From Lachnospiraceae bacterium (GTDB taxonomy: Bacteria > Bacillota > Clostridia > Lachnospirales > Lachnospiraceae), in the NCBI GenBank assembly GCA_021202635.1, contig JAJQCQ010000035.1:1-45236 (forward strand): a DNA stretch of 45,236 bases, written 5' to 3'. Made by a program: the position numbers and the translations under genes. The notes below the pieces were generated by a model. That model worked only from the letters and a program-made list of their open reading frames with translations. It had not been told where the DNA came from and searched no databases. Of the stretch, positions 23,399-31,337 are shown in pieces. Each line of letters starts with the position of its first letter. Position 1 is the first letter of the stretch.

Positions 23399-26152
23399 TT
23401 ATTTGGCTGTTTTTGATTTTTTTGCGCTCCAGCCGGAATAATAGGTATTGCCATTCACGGTCTTATAGCTTCTCACCCGAATGTAATATTTTGTCCCGGA
23501 TGTAAGTTCGGACAACGTCGCCTGCAGATTGGAAGCAGACACTCTCACAGTGGCTGCATCCGTAAATGTTTTTGAAGTAGAATACTTAATTACGTACCCG
23601 TCCGCGCAGGAATTTGCCGCCCATGCAACTGTCAGCGTGCCAGATTCCCCTTTTGAGACGCTTAAGATGCTGGTGGTAGTCATCCGGTAGATTTTTTTCT
23701 TTACAGACTTTGCACTTTTATACAGCTTTCCGCCGGATCTGATGTACGCGCGAACCTTATACACGTATTTTTGCCCGTTGGAGGTCGCTCCGGTATCTAA
23801 ATAGGTAAGCGTGGCCGCTCCTGTAACCGTAGCGATTTTTTCACCATTTCGGAAAATGATGTAGCCGGTTGCATTCGAGTCTCCTTCCCATGTGAGCAAA
23901 ATACCGGAGGCTTTGTTTTTCGCCGAGGTGATCTTTGGAGTGGTGACCGTTATTGCGGCTTCCGTCTCTTCGGAGGAAGAAGCCTCGGTTTCAGATACAG
24001 AGGAATCGGCTGCTGTACCTGATTCGGCTGCGGTTTCTGTTTCCGGCGCTGTCTCGGTTTCCGTTTCTGCCACTGTTTCCGTTGTTGCCTCTGTCGCCGC
24101 TTCCGTCGCTGGGTCCGTCTCCATTTCCGTTTCGGTCTCAGTCTCTGCGACGGTTTCTCCATTCAGTGCCAGCGTATAAGTGTTTCCAGAGACAAGGCCT
24201 GCGGAAGAATAGAGTACATAATTTACCGTGTTTCCCGAATAGGAGGAACCGGCATTCCAGTTTGCTGTTACGGAGATCAGTTCGCTGCCGTCTGAGTCAT
24301 AGATGGTAATAAGGTCGCCATCAGAAACCAGTCCGGTTCCGGCAGTGCCATTTTGCATCATCCCCTGATCAGGCGCAGTCTCCTGGTTCTGGTCTGGCGC
24401 TGCGTTCTGGCTTTGATCAGGCGTGGTTTCCTGGCTCTGCCCGGCAGCATTGCCGTCCGGCGTCATATTCATATTTCCCTGCTCCATCCCGGCCGTTGGC
24501 GTGAATTGCCCGCTTGAATCGGTACCTGCCGTGGCCGAGCCGGCTGCGGACCAAGCGACGTATGTCTGGGAACCGGAGGAGGGCAGGCTCATCATGTCGT
24601 ACATGCCGATTGCCAGGACAGTACCGCCGGAGATGGTCAGCGTACCGTCGCAGTCAAGGGAATTATTCGTCTCGGAGGAATTGTCGAGCGCTCCCAGAGC
24701 GATCACAGTGCCGCCGGAGATGGTGATGTTTCCATTCGAATCCAGGCAGTCATTTGTAAGAGATGCGGCATAAATCGTACCGCCGGAGATGTTCAGCTGG
24801 AATGCGTAATTACTCAGATCGCTGTTGGCTGCGTTGATACAGTCATCGGTGCTGTAGATGGTATAGGTGCCGCTGTAGAGGTTCACATCAGCACCCTCCA
24901 GTCCTTCATAACAGGAATAGATGGCAATGGAGAGGCTGCCGTCAGAGCCGCCGGATGTGCCCGCGGACAGAGTACCATCTGCATGGATCGCGTCATCGCC
25001 GCTGTAAATCGTGAAGCTGCCGCCGGTAATCGTCATGTCCCCGTCGGTATGAACGGAGTCATCCGCAGAATTGATGGAGAATGTTCCTCCGGAGATATTC
25101 AGTGTGCAGCCGGTTGCATCAATTTCGTTGCCGTCTGAATCTTCATAGGAACCGGATGCTTTCAGTCCCTTGGCGCTGGGGTAGGAGTCGTCGTCTTTAT
25201 CGTAGGCAGCGGTATAGCCGCCGTAGGTTGTGATATCAAAGGTACCGCCGCTGATGTTCAGGCTGACCATGGCCTGTATGGCGTCGGCGCAGCAGTCGAT
25301 GGCAAAGATACCGCCGGTAATGGTGATGGAACCGGTTGCGGAGCTGTCAGCGCAGGCTTTGATGCCGTCTCCTTCCTGTGTAGTGATGGAAATGGAGCCG
25401 GACGTAATGGTGATACTGTTTTCGGAACTGATCCCGTTATCCAGGGCGCTGATGTTCAGCGTCACATCCTGAATGGTCAGCAAATTGTTGGCTTTGATCC
25501 CGTTTTTCCCGTTTCCATTTATATTAATTGTGCCGCTGCCGGCGATGGTGACGTCGCTGCCGTCCTTAAATTTCAGAACAGCCTTTTCAGCTGCGGCGTT
25601 ATCACTATAGGTATCATCATTATTATACGCGTTATCAGTCAGCGTATTGACCGTGCCTGCGACAGCGTAAATGGTACAGGCAGCGGAGCTGTCTTTTTTT
25701 ACTGTGATGACAGAGGTAAACGCAGAGGTAAGATCCAGACCATTCAGATAGAGCACCGCATCATCTGTCGCCTCTTTTTTAACTGCGATGCTTCCGTTTC
25801 CGGTGCCGCTGAAAACATACGAGCCGCCGCTCTTTTTGATTGATACAAGCAGCTGCCCTGTGCTTCCGTCAGGCACAGAGTATACCGTATTTCCATTGGA
25901 GTCCTCAGAGGTGTCCGCGTCGGACTCTGTATCTGAGGAGTCATAGACCACGACTTCGTAATTGGTGCTGTTTCCCTCTGTGACCGTTACGCTGTCCCCA
26001 TCGAACACAAAGGAGGTCTCTTCACTTAAGGCTGCGGAGGAAGCGGAATCGTCTGCGTCCGTGGCAAAAGCGTTCGCCGGCAGGAGGGAGGCGGACAGTG
26101 AGAGACAGAGCAGAAATGCGAGTGACCTTTTAAACAATAAGGAATGGTTCAT
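23399..26152 (-). CDS. large secreted beta-helix protein (DUF4353-like) with two FN3 domains
   Basis: This 917-residue protein has a signal peptide (residues 1-31, ending AFA) and then a region of about 500 residues built of repeats of the type ITGGxFxI...DDxIHADG, expected to form a right-handed beta-helix. This matches carbohydrate-binding domain proteins (DUF4353) of clostridia. Next comes a Gln/Pro/Asp-rich linker, a strand-rich segment, a Thr/Glu linker (ETETE type) and two fibronectin type III domains of about 90 residues. No LPxTG, SLH or transmembrane anchor is seen, so it may be released or held by another protein. The ligand is unknown. GAAAGGAG precedes the ATG. Transcribed alone toward a bidirectional terminator. 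Confidence 0.85.
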   Translation of the reverse strand: MNHSLLFKRSLAFLLCLSLSASLLPANAFATDADDSASSAALSEETSFVFDGDSVTVTEGNSTNYEVVVYDSSDTESDADTSEDSNGNTVYSVPDGSTGQLLVSIKKSGGSYVFSGTGNGSIAVKKEATDDAVLYLNGLDLTSAFTSVITVKKDSSAACTIYAVAGTVNTLTDNAYNNDDTYSDNAAAEKAVLKFKDGSDVTIAGSGTININGNGKNGIKANNLLTIQDVTLNISALDNGISSENSITITSGSISITTQEGDGIKACADSSATGSITITGGIFAIDCCADAIQAMVSLNISGGTFDITTYGGYTAAYDKDDDSYPSAKGLKASGSYEDSDGNEIDATGCTLNISGGTFSINSADDSVHTDGDMTITGGSFTIYSGDDAIHADGTLSAGTSGGSDGSLSIAIYSCYEGLEGADVNLYSGTYTIYSTDDCINAANSDLSNYAFQLNISGGTIYAASLTNDCLDSNGNITISGGTVIALGALDNSSETNNSLDCDGTLTISGGTVLAIGMYDMMSLPSSGSQTYVAWSAAGSATAGTDSSGQFTPTAGMEQGNMNMTPDGNAAGQSQETTPDQSQNAAPDQNQETAPDQGMMQNGTAGTGLVSDGDLITIYDSDGSELISVTANWNAGSSYSGNTVNYVLYSSAGLVSGNTYTLALNGETVAETETETEMETDPATEAATEATTETVAETETETAPETETAAESGTAADSSVSETEASSSEETEAAITVTTPKITSAKNKASGILLTWEGDSNATGYIIFRNGEKIATVTGAATLTYLDTGATSNGQKYVYKVRAYIRSGGKLYKSAKSVKKKIYRMTTTSILSVSKGESGTLTVAWAANSCADGYVIKYSTSKTFTDAATVRVSASNLQATLSELTSGTKYYIRVRSYKTVNGNTYYSGWSAKKSKTAK

Positions 26153-26177
26153 ACACGATTTCTCCTTTCATAGGCGT

Positions 26178-26201
26178 CCTGTTGCCAGAGGGGCAAACAG
26201 G
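26178..26201 (-). promoter_or_regulatory. leader hairpin of secreted protein gene
   Basis: CCTGTT...GCC pairs with GGC...AACAGG just before the ribosome binding site on the minus strand. It could be an operator or mRNA stem; the function is not known. Confidence 0.3.
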
Positions 26202-26217
26202 ATTTATGTTTTTTGCG

Positions 26218-26246
26218 AGCATAGCATAAAAAATATCATTAGTCAA
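26218..26246 (-). promoter_or_regulatory. promoter of secreted protein gene
   Basis: On the minus strand TTGACT (26246-26241) and TATGCT (26223-26218) are 17 bases apart, giving a leader of about 60 bases. Confidence 0.6.
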
Positions 26247-26557
26247 CAATTTTGACATAAAAACTTAATAAAAACGAAATAAAATTTATACAAATTTAAC
26301 AATTCTTTACAAATAGTAACATTGTAACATGGCTGGACCTTGTCAGTATGACAGCCAACATCGTGACGGGCTTTCGGACAGAGATTGAGGAGGACTGGCG
26401 AAGATAAGGAAGCTGCGCGTTTTGTCCATGCGTACGGCTGGCGCAAACCCTTGTATTTTATACAAGAAAGCAAGAAAAATGAAGTGTATTGTAGTTGAAT
26501 ATTACACTGGACGGAAAATAAAAAAGCGTTAAAATAAAATAAAAATTTAAAGTTTAT
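26247..26557. other. intergenic stretch without recognisable gene
   Basis: The sequence is A/T-rich at both ends. No coding frame with a ribosome binding site was found and no convincing plus-strand promoter could be chosen, although one for the antiporter operon is expected here. Confidence 0.5.
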
Positions 26558-26590
26558 GCAGCCTCGTTTTACTGGCTGCCTAATTTTTAT
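26558..26590 (+). terminator. weak hairpin with T-rich tail
   Basis: GCAGCC and GGCTGC pair around a 10-base loop, followed by CTAATTTTTAT. It directly precedes the structured repeat at 26591, as the plsC terminator does at 20031. Confidence 0.4.
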
Positions 26591-26641
26591 GCACACAGGC
26601 GGGTGTGGAAATTTGCGGCTTGCGCCGCACCCGCCTGGTGC
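26591..26641. repeat. dispersed structured repeat, full copy 2
   Basis: The outer stem pairs AGGCGGGT with ACCCGCCT and is extended by GCAC/GTGC. The inner hairpin GCGGC-TTGC-GCCGC sits behind GGAAATTT. Compared with 20031-20078, stem bases differ on both sides so that pairing is kept. It lies in the leader region of the antiporter operon. Confidence 0.65.
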
Positions 26642-26674
26642 AGCGGACAGGGGTGAGAGCATTCCAGTCCGATT

Positions 26675-26707
26675 GCACAGAGCCGGGCAAGGTGGATTTG
26701 TGCCCGG
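26675..26707. repeat. partial repeat copy and hairpin before mrpE
   Basis: GCACAGAGCCGGGCAAGG resembles the left half of the dispersed repeat. CCGGGCA and TGCCCGG form a 7-bp stem that ends four bases before the ribosome binding site of mrpE, so it could affect translation. Confidence 0.4.
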
Positions 26708-26725
26708 AAAAGGAGGGGTTCGTTC

Positions 26726-27187
26726 GTGTTTTTGTTGTATTTTGTCCTGTGGCTCATTTACTTTGGATCGGTTACTTTGGAGAGTGTGCTGTTCGGTCTG
26801 GGGATTGCGGCCGCGATCTTCGCGTTTACGTGCGCGTTTCTGGATCACAGCATCAAAAAGGAAATCTGTCTCTATAAGCGCGTACCGCAGATGATTCATT
26901 ATGTGTATGTGCTGATCTGTGAGATTGTGAAGGCAAATCTGGCGGTGATTCACATGATTTTGTCAGAAGAAGAAGAGCTGGAGCCGGTGCTGGTCCGCTT
27001 TCATTCGGATTTGAAAACGCCGACCGGACGCGCGTTTCTGGCAAATGCGATTACACTGACCCCGGGAACGATTACCGTATCTCTGGAGGAGGGGGAGTAT
27101 GTGGTTCACTGCCTGGATGAAGAGCTGGCGGAAGGGATGGATACCTCCGTGTGTGCGCAGATGATCGCAGAGATAGAAGCAGACTGA
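26726..27187 (+). CDS. mrpE: Mrp antiporter subunit E
   Basis: This 153-residue membrane protein has two to three hydrophobic segments and the MrpE hallmark ANAITLTPGTITV. The start is GTG at 26726, nine bases after GGAGGGG. It opens a ten-gene operon for a cation/proton antiporter complex of Mrp or Mbh type. MrpE is needed for assembly in known Mrp systems. A gap of 160 bases with no clear gene follows before mrpF. Confidence 0.9.
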   Translation: MFLLYFVLWLIYFGSVTLESVLFGLGIAAAIFAFTCAFLDHSIKKEICLYKRVPQMIHYVYVLICEIVKANLAVIHMILSEEEELEPVLVRFHSDLKTPTGRAFLANAITLTPGTITVSLEEGEYVVHCLDEELAEGMDTSVCAQMIAEIEAD

Positions 27188-27347
27188 GACATTTTTTGCT
27201 GTTGGTCACACCTGCAGACGTAAAAAGGTAAATTTGGTCAGAATGTGGCCTGAGATTTTTTTGCAGACGATAAGCAGTCAGGCATGAGGCAGATGATTTT
27301 GCCGGAAGGTCAGGCTGGTCTGTATAGAACGGAGAGGAGACGAGACT

Positions 27348-27689
27348 ATGGGAGAAGGCGTACCGGGCCTTGCATCGGCCTATACGATTTTGTTTACAGC
27401 AGCGCTGATTTTTCTGGCAATCCTGCTGGTACTGTGCCTGATCCGGGCGATTATCGGGCCGCGGGTGGCGGACCGGCTGGTCGCGGTGAATATGATGGGC
27501 ACGATTGTGATGGTGATCATCGCGATCCTGGCGCTGATGCTGCAGGAAGGATATCTGGTGGATATCTGCCTGATCTATGCCATGATCAGCTTCCTGGCGG
27601 TGATCGTGCTTACAAAGGTGTATATGGGCGTATATCTGGCGAAAAAAGGTCAGACGGAAGGAAAGGAGCAGAAAGATGGCAATGATTGA
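27348..27689 (+). CDS. mrpF: Mrp antiporter subunit F
   Basis: This protein of 113 residues has three membrane helices and the family segments CLIRAIIGPRVADRLVAVNMMGT and GYLVDICLIYAMISF. In Mrp complexes MrpF packs with MrpE and MrpG at the cation-handling side. A GGAGAGGAG site precedes the ATG. It overlaps mrpG by 14 bases. The Lys/Glu-rich tail faces the cytoplasm. Confidence 0.92.
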   Translation: MGEGVPGLASAYTILFTAALIFLAILLVLCLIRAIIGPRVADRLVAVNMMGTIVMVIIAILALMLQEGYLVDICLIYAMISFLAVIVLTKVYMGVYLAKKGQTEGKEQKDGND

Positions 27690-28128
27690 ATGGCTGCAGT
27701 TTCTGGTCGGTGCGGTTCTTCTTTTGCTTGGCCTGGGGATTTTTACCGTGGAGATGATCGGTGTCTATCGCTTTCACTATGTTCTGAACCGGATGCACGC
27801 GGCCGCGATGGGCGATACGCTGGGGATTGGCTTCTGCCTGGTCGGACTGATTGTGATGAATGGACTGAACTTTACTTCATTGAAGCTTTTCCTGGTAGTG
27901 GCGTTTCTCTGGTTTTCTTCCCCAACCTCTTCTCATCTGATTGCGCGTCTGGAGGTGACGACGGATACGGAGAAAGAAAAGCATTACCGGGAGGTTCCAC
28001 TGACGGAGCTGGAAGAGGAACTGTCCTCTTGCGAGGAGAAGGACGGAATGCAGGAAGCGAAAGACTTTATGACGCAGGATGGCTCTGCAGATAGGGAATT
28101 GAGAGAAAACCTGGGACAGGAGGCGTAA
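27676..28128 (+). CDS. mrpG: Mrp antiporter subunit G
   Basis: This protein of 150 residues has three membrane helices and the MrpG pattern GIGVYRF-like GVYRFHYVLNRMHAAAMGDTLG, then SPTSSHLIAR. After residue 100 it has an acidic tail of about 50 residues (Glu- and Asp-rich) that goes beyond the usual 100-120 residues of the family. AAGGAGCAGAAAG precedes the start inside mrpF. The next gene begins three bases after its stop. Confidence 0.9.
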   Translation: MAMIEWLQFLVGAVLLLLGLGIFTVEMIGVYRFHYVLNRMHAAAMGDTLGIGFCLVGLIVMNGLNFTSLKLFLVVAFLWFSSPTSSHLIARLEVTTDTEKEKHYREVPLTELEEELSSCEEKDGMQEAKDFMTQDGSADRELRENLGQEA

Positions 28129-28131
28129 AAG

Positions 28132-28416
28132 ATGCAGATTTTCACTTGTATTTTACTTGGGTTTCTTCTGGTCTGCGCGATTTCCGTCAGTCTTTCGAAG
28201 AATCTTTTGAATTCTATTTTGATCTATATGTCTTACAGCCTGGTGATGTCGATTATCTGGATTCTGCTGGAGTCGCCGGATCTGGCGATCACGGAGGCAG
28301 CAGTCGGCGCAGGCGTGACTACGATTTTATTTTTTCTGACATTGAAAAAATACGCGCGATTATGGACGAGAAAAAGGGGGAAGATGCCTCCCAGGATGAG
28401 GAGCTTAAGAAGATAG
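28132..28416 (+). CDS. MbhD-like (DUF4040) antiporter subunit, apparent frameshift
   Basis: This frame of 94 residues has three helices and the DUF4040/MbhD signature SPDLAITEAAVGAGVTTILFFLTLKK. At an A6 run (28345-28350) the frame then leaves the expected path and ends as a basic tail of 21 residues. In the -1 frame an uninterrupted sequence continues as IRAIMDEKKGEDAS and further Glu/Lys residues to a stop at 28452-28454, overlapping the next start by eight bases. One extra A, ribosomal or transcriptional slippage would give a 107-residue product. The core is intact either way. It links Mrp and membrane-bound hydrogenase-type complexes. Confidence 0.78.
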   Translation: MQIFTCILLGFLLVCAISVSLSKNLLNSILIYMSYSLVMSIIWILLESPDLAITEAAVGAGVTTILFFLTLKKYARLWTRKRGKMPPRMRSLRR

Positions 28417-28446
28417 AGGAAGAGGAAGCGAAGGGAGGCGAGGAGA

Positions 28447-29412
28447 ATGAGTAGAAAATTATCGGACGATGAATATCGAAAGACAAAGTCTTTTCGCCTG
28501 AAGCGGTGGCTGGACGGGACAAAGGATCCGTTTCTCGATACGGTCGAGATGAAAGCGCAGAAGCCGTTTGAGGAAGACCAGGAAGAAAAAAAGCAGTTTG
28601 ACCAGGAGAGAAAGACCCGGCTGACAAATTGGGTATACAATTCAAAACGAAACCGGGATGTGACTGCGTTCCGTTCTCTTTACCGGATCTGCGCGGCGCT
28701 GTTCTGTGTTTTTTTGCTGATTACGCTGCTGACCGCTGTCTCCTGGCTGCCGACGGAGGGCGAGGAAGACCGCCCGGTGAACAATGAAGTCTCTGAGCGC
28801 TACATTGAGAGCGGCCTGCAGGAGACCGGCGCGGTGAACATTGTGACGGGCATGATTCTGGACTATCGTGCGTTTGATACGCTGGGTGAGTCACATGTGC
28901 TTTTTGCCGCCACCATGACGGTGCTGATTCTGCTGCGGCTGGACCGGGATAAGGATAAAAAAGAGCAGCATGCGGACGACCGCGTCTATGAGCCGAAAAA
29001 TGACGTGATTCTTCAGACCGTTGCGAAGATTCTGGTGCCGCCGATTTTCATCTTCGGCATTTACGTAATCCTGTGCGGCCACCTGGGACCGGGCGGCGGC
29101 TTCTCCGGCGGCGCAATCATCGGCGCGGGACTGATTTTGTATGTAAATGCGTTTGGGTTTGCGAAGACGGAACGCTTCTTTACGGCGAAGACGTATAAGG
29201 TCACAAGCTTCTGCGCGCTGGCCTGCTACTCCCTGTCAAAGTGCTACTCGTTTTACACCGGAGCGAATGAGATTGAGAGTGTGATTCCTCTGGGAACGCC
29301 GGGGGCGATCTTAAGCAGCGGTCTGATTTTTGTGCTGAACATCTGCGTCGGCATTGTAGTGGCCGGGACGATGTATACGTTCTACGTGATGTTCCGAAAA
29401 GGCGGATACTGA
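28447..29412 (+). CDS. mrpB: MbhE-MrpB fusion antiporter subunit
   Basis: This protein of 321 residues joins two units. After a charged cytoplasmic leader of about 75 residues, a helix leads to an MbhE-like part with LPTEGEEDRPVNNEV, RYIESGLQETGAVNIVTGMILDYRAFDTLGE. Then follows MrpB with PPIFIFGIYVILCGHLGPGGGFSGG and three more helices. Such joining is known from Mrp and Mbh operons. The long charged N-terminus is unusual. The start follows GGCGAGGAGA and overlaps the -1 frame of the preceding gene. Confidence 0.88.
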   Translation: MSRKLSDDEYRKTKSFRLKRWLDGTKDPFLDTVEMKAQKPFEEDQEEKKQFDQERKTRLTNWVYNSKRNRDVTAFRSLYRICAALFCVFLLITLLTAVSWLPTEGEEDRPVNNEVSERYIESGLQETGAVNIVTGMILDYRAFDTLGESHVLFAATMTVLILLRLDRDKDKKEQHADDRVYEPKNDVILQTVAKILVPPIFIFGIYVILCGHLGPGGGFSGGAIIGAGLILYVNAFGFAKTERFFTAKTYKVTSFCALACYSLSKCYSFYTGANEIESVIPLGTPGAILSSGLIFVLNICVGIVVAGTMYTFYVMFRKGGY

Positions 29413-29444
29413 TTTGGGCGAGACGGTTACGAGGAGGTATAAAG

Positions 29445-29822
29445 ATGAATTTTGCCAACTTACTGGATAATTATGAAGAAGCGGTCGCGATGATTCTGTT
29501 TGTAATCGGGTTCTCGAACCTGCTTTTGCAGCCGAACCTGATCAAAAAAATCATTGGCATGAACATCATGGACACGGCGATCTATCTGTTCCTTGCACTG
29601 AAGGGCTACATAGAGGGGCATAAGGCGCCGATCGTGACGGATGGTGTGCAGAGCGTGGACGCTTATATTAACCCGATTCCGAGCGGCCTGGTGCTGACGG
29701 GTATTGTGGTCTCTGTGTCGGTATCGGCGCTGATGCTGTCGCTGACCATTCGTCTGTACCGCAGGTATCACACACTGAACCTGGATGAGATCTCCACGCA
29801 GATTAAAAAGGAGGGGATGTGA
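29445..29822 (+). CDS. mrpC: Mrp antiporter subunit C (NuoK-like)
   Basis: This protein of 125 residues has three helices, with GFSNLLLQPNLIKKIIGMNIMDTAIYLF and a late NPIPSGLVLTGIVVSVSVSALMLSL segment, the NuoK/MrpC pattern. It lies next to the antiporter-type subunits as usual. GAGGAGG precedes the ATG. Its stop codon overlaps the next ATG by one base. Confidence 0.92.
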   Translation: MNFANLLDNYEEAVAMILFVIGFSNLLLQPNLIKKIIGMNIMDTAIYLFLALKGYIEGHKAPIVTDGVQSVDAYINPIPSGLVLTGIVVSVSVSALMLSLTIRLYRRYHTLNLDEISTQIKKEGM

Positions 29823-31327
29823 TGGAATTCGTTCAGAATTTTCCTTTCCTGACTATTATTATGGCGCTGTTTTCCGGGCCGCTCTGTTCGGTGTTAAAAA
29901 GCAGGGCGGCGAAGTGGGTGAACACGATTGTGATTGCGCTGATTCTGGTGATGTCTGTCGCGGTGCTTCTGTTTACCCTGCAGACCGGCGAGGCTTATGT
30001 ATATCGGATGGGACATTTCTCCGCGCCCTGGGGCAATGAGATTCGCGTCGGGGTACTGGAAGCGTTTATGGCAGTGTTTTTCTGCGTGGTCATGCTGTTG
30101 TGTATGCTCGGCGGCCGCAGAGAGCTGGCGGAAGAGGTTGAGGAGACCAAGCAGAATCTTTACTATGTGATGATCGGTCTGCTGCTTTCCTCTCTGCTTG
30201 CACTGATTTACACAAACGACCTGTTTACCGCCTATGTTTTTGTGGAAATCAATACGATTTCCGCCTGCGGACTGATCATGATCCGTCAGAACGGGCGTGC
30301 GATCGAGGCGGCGACGCGCTATATGATTATGAGTCTTCTGGGGTCCGGCCTGCTGCTGATGGGGATCTGTTATCTGTATGATCTGACCGGACATCTGCTG
30401 ATGAGCAACATCAAAGAGCAGGTGGCGGTTTTGGCGGAGACAGGAGAGTACCACATCCCTCTTCTGATCTCAATTACGCTGATGTCGGTCGGACTCGCGA
30501 TCAAAAGTGCCCTGTTTCCGTTCCATTCCTGGGTACCGGATGCTTATGGATATTCGACCCTGTCATCCTCAGCGATCCTGTCCTCCCTGGTATCCAAGGG
30601 CTACATTTTTCTGGTGGTTAAGATTTTTTACCGTGTGATTGGATTCGATGTGATCCGCGAGAGCAAGGTGATTAATGTACTGTTTGTATTTGGCGTCATG
30701 GGAATGATTTTCGGGTCGTTGAGCGCGATCCGGGAGAGCAACATCCGACGGATGATCGCCTGGTCATCTGTGGCGCAGATTGGCTACATTTACATGGGAT
30801 TTGGCCTGGGCACGACGGCGGGAATCATTGCCAGCCTGTTCCATATTCTGAGCCATGCGGCGACGAAATCCATGCTTTTTGTATCGGCCTCCGGCCTGAT
30901 GGATGCCTCCAACCATGATACAGACTTTTTCGCGCTTACCGGCTCCGGCTACCGCAACAAAGCCGCGGGAGTCGCCTTTACGGCCGGCTCGCTTTCGATG
31001 GTCGGCATTCCGCTGTTTTCCGGTTTTATCTCAAAAGTGTTATTTGCCTCGGCGGCTTATGACACCTCAGGAAAACTGATTCCGGCAATGATTGCGCTGG
31101 CTTTGAGTACACTGCTGAACGCGATTTATTTTATGAAGACGGTCATTCGCATATACACACCGGCGCATCGGGCGAATATAGAAACAGACAGCCGGGTGAT
31201 TACGGTAAAGGAGCAGCCGCAGAAAGCGGTTGTGCTGGCGCTGTTTGTTGTACTGAACCTGATATTGGGTCTTTGCTCAGAGCCGATCGTAAACATGCTC
31301 ACGCAAGGACTGGAACTGTTCGGATAA
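29822..31327 (+). CDS. mrpD: Mrp antiporter subunit D (NuoN/M-like), first of four
   Basis: This protein of 501 residues has about 14 helices. The conserved Glu in YVFVEINTISA (helix 5), Lys in AIKSALFPFHSWVPDA (helix 7) and Lys in LVSKGY (helix 8) are all present, as needed for ion movement. The motif after PDA reads YGYSTLSSSA instead of AHPxAPAPxSA, a departure seen in some family members. The start is ATG at 29822 (five bases after AAGGAGGGG); a GTG at 29819 is the alternative. It is the first of four such subunits here. Confidence 0.9.
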   Translation: MEFVQNFPFLTIIMALFSGPLCSVLKSRAAKWVNTIVIALILVMSVAVLLFTLQTGEAYVYRMGHFSAPWGNEIRVGVLEAFMAVFFCVVMLLCMLGGRRELAEEVEETKQNLYYVMIGLLLSSLLALIYTNDLFTAYVFVEINTISACGLIMIRQNGRAIEAATRYMIMSLLGSGLLLMGICYLYDLTGHLLMSNIKEQVAVLAETGEYHIPLLISITLMSVGLAIKSALFPFHSWVPDAYGYSTLSSSAILSSLVSKGYIFLVVKIFYRVIGFDVIRESKVINVLFVFGVMGMIFGSLSAIRESNIRRMIAWSSVAQIGYIYMGFGLGTTAGIIASLFHILSHAATKSMLFVSASGLMDASNHDTDFFALTGSGYRNKAAGVAFTAGSLSMVGIPLFSGFISKVLFASAAYDTSGKLIPAMIALALSTLLNAIYFMKTVIRIYTPAHRANIETDSRVITVKEQPQKAVVLALFVVLNLILGLCSEPIVNMLTQGLELFG

Positions 31328-31337
31328 GGAGGAGACT

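Noticed and set aside
26300-26330. GTAAC-like sequences resembling the mobile element end
   Set aside because: Only five to six bases match and no second end or duplication was found.
27188-27347. Possible missing small gene between mrpE and mrpF
   Set aside because: The open frames there are out of phase shadows of mrpF without a family match. The gap is probably non-coding.
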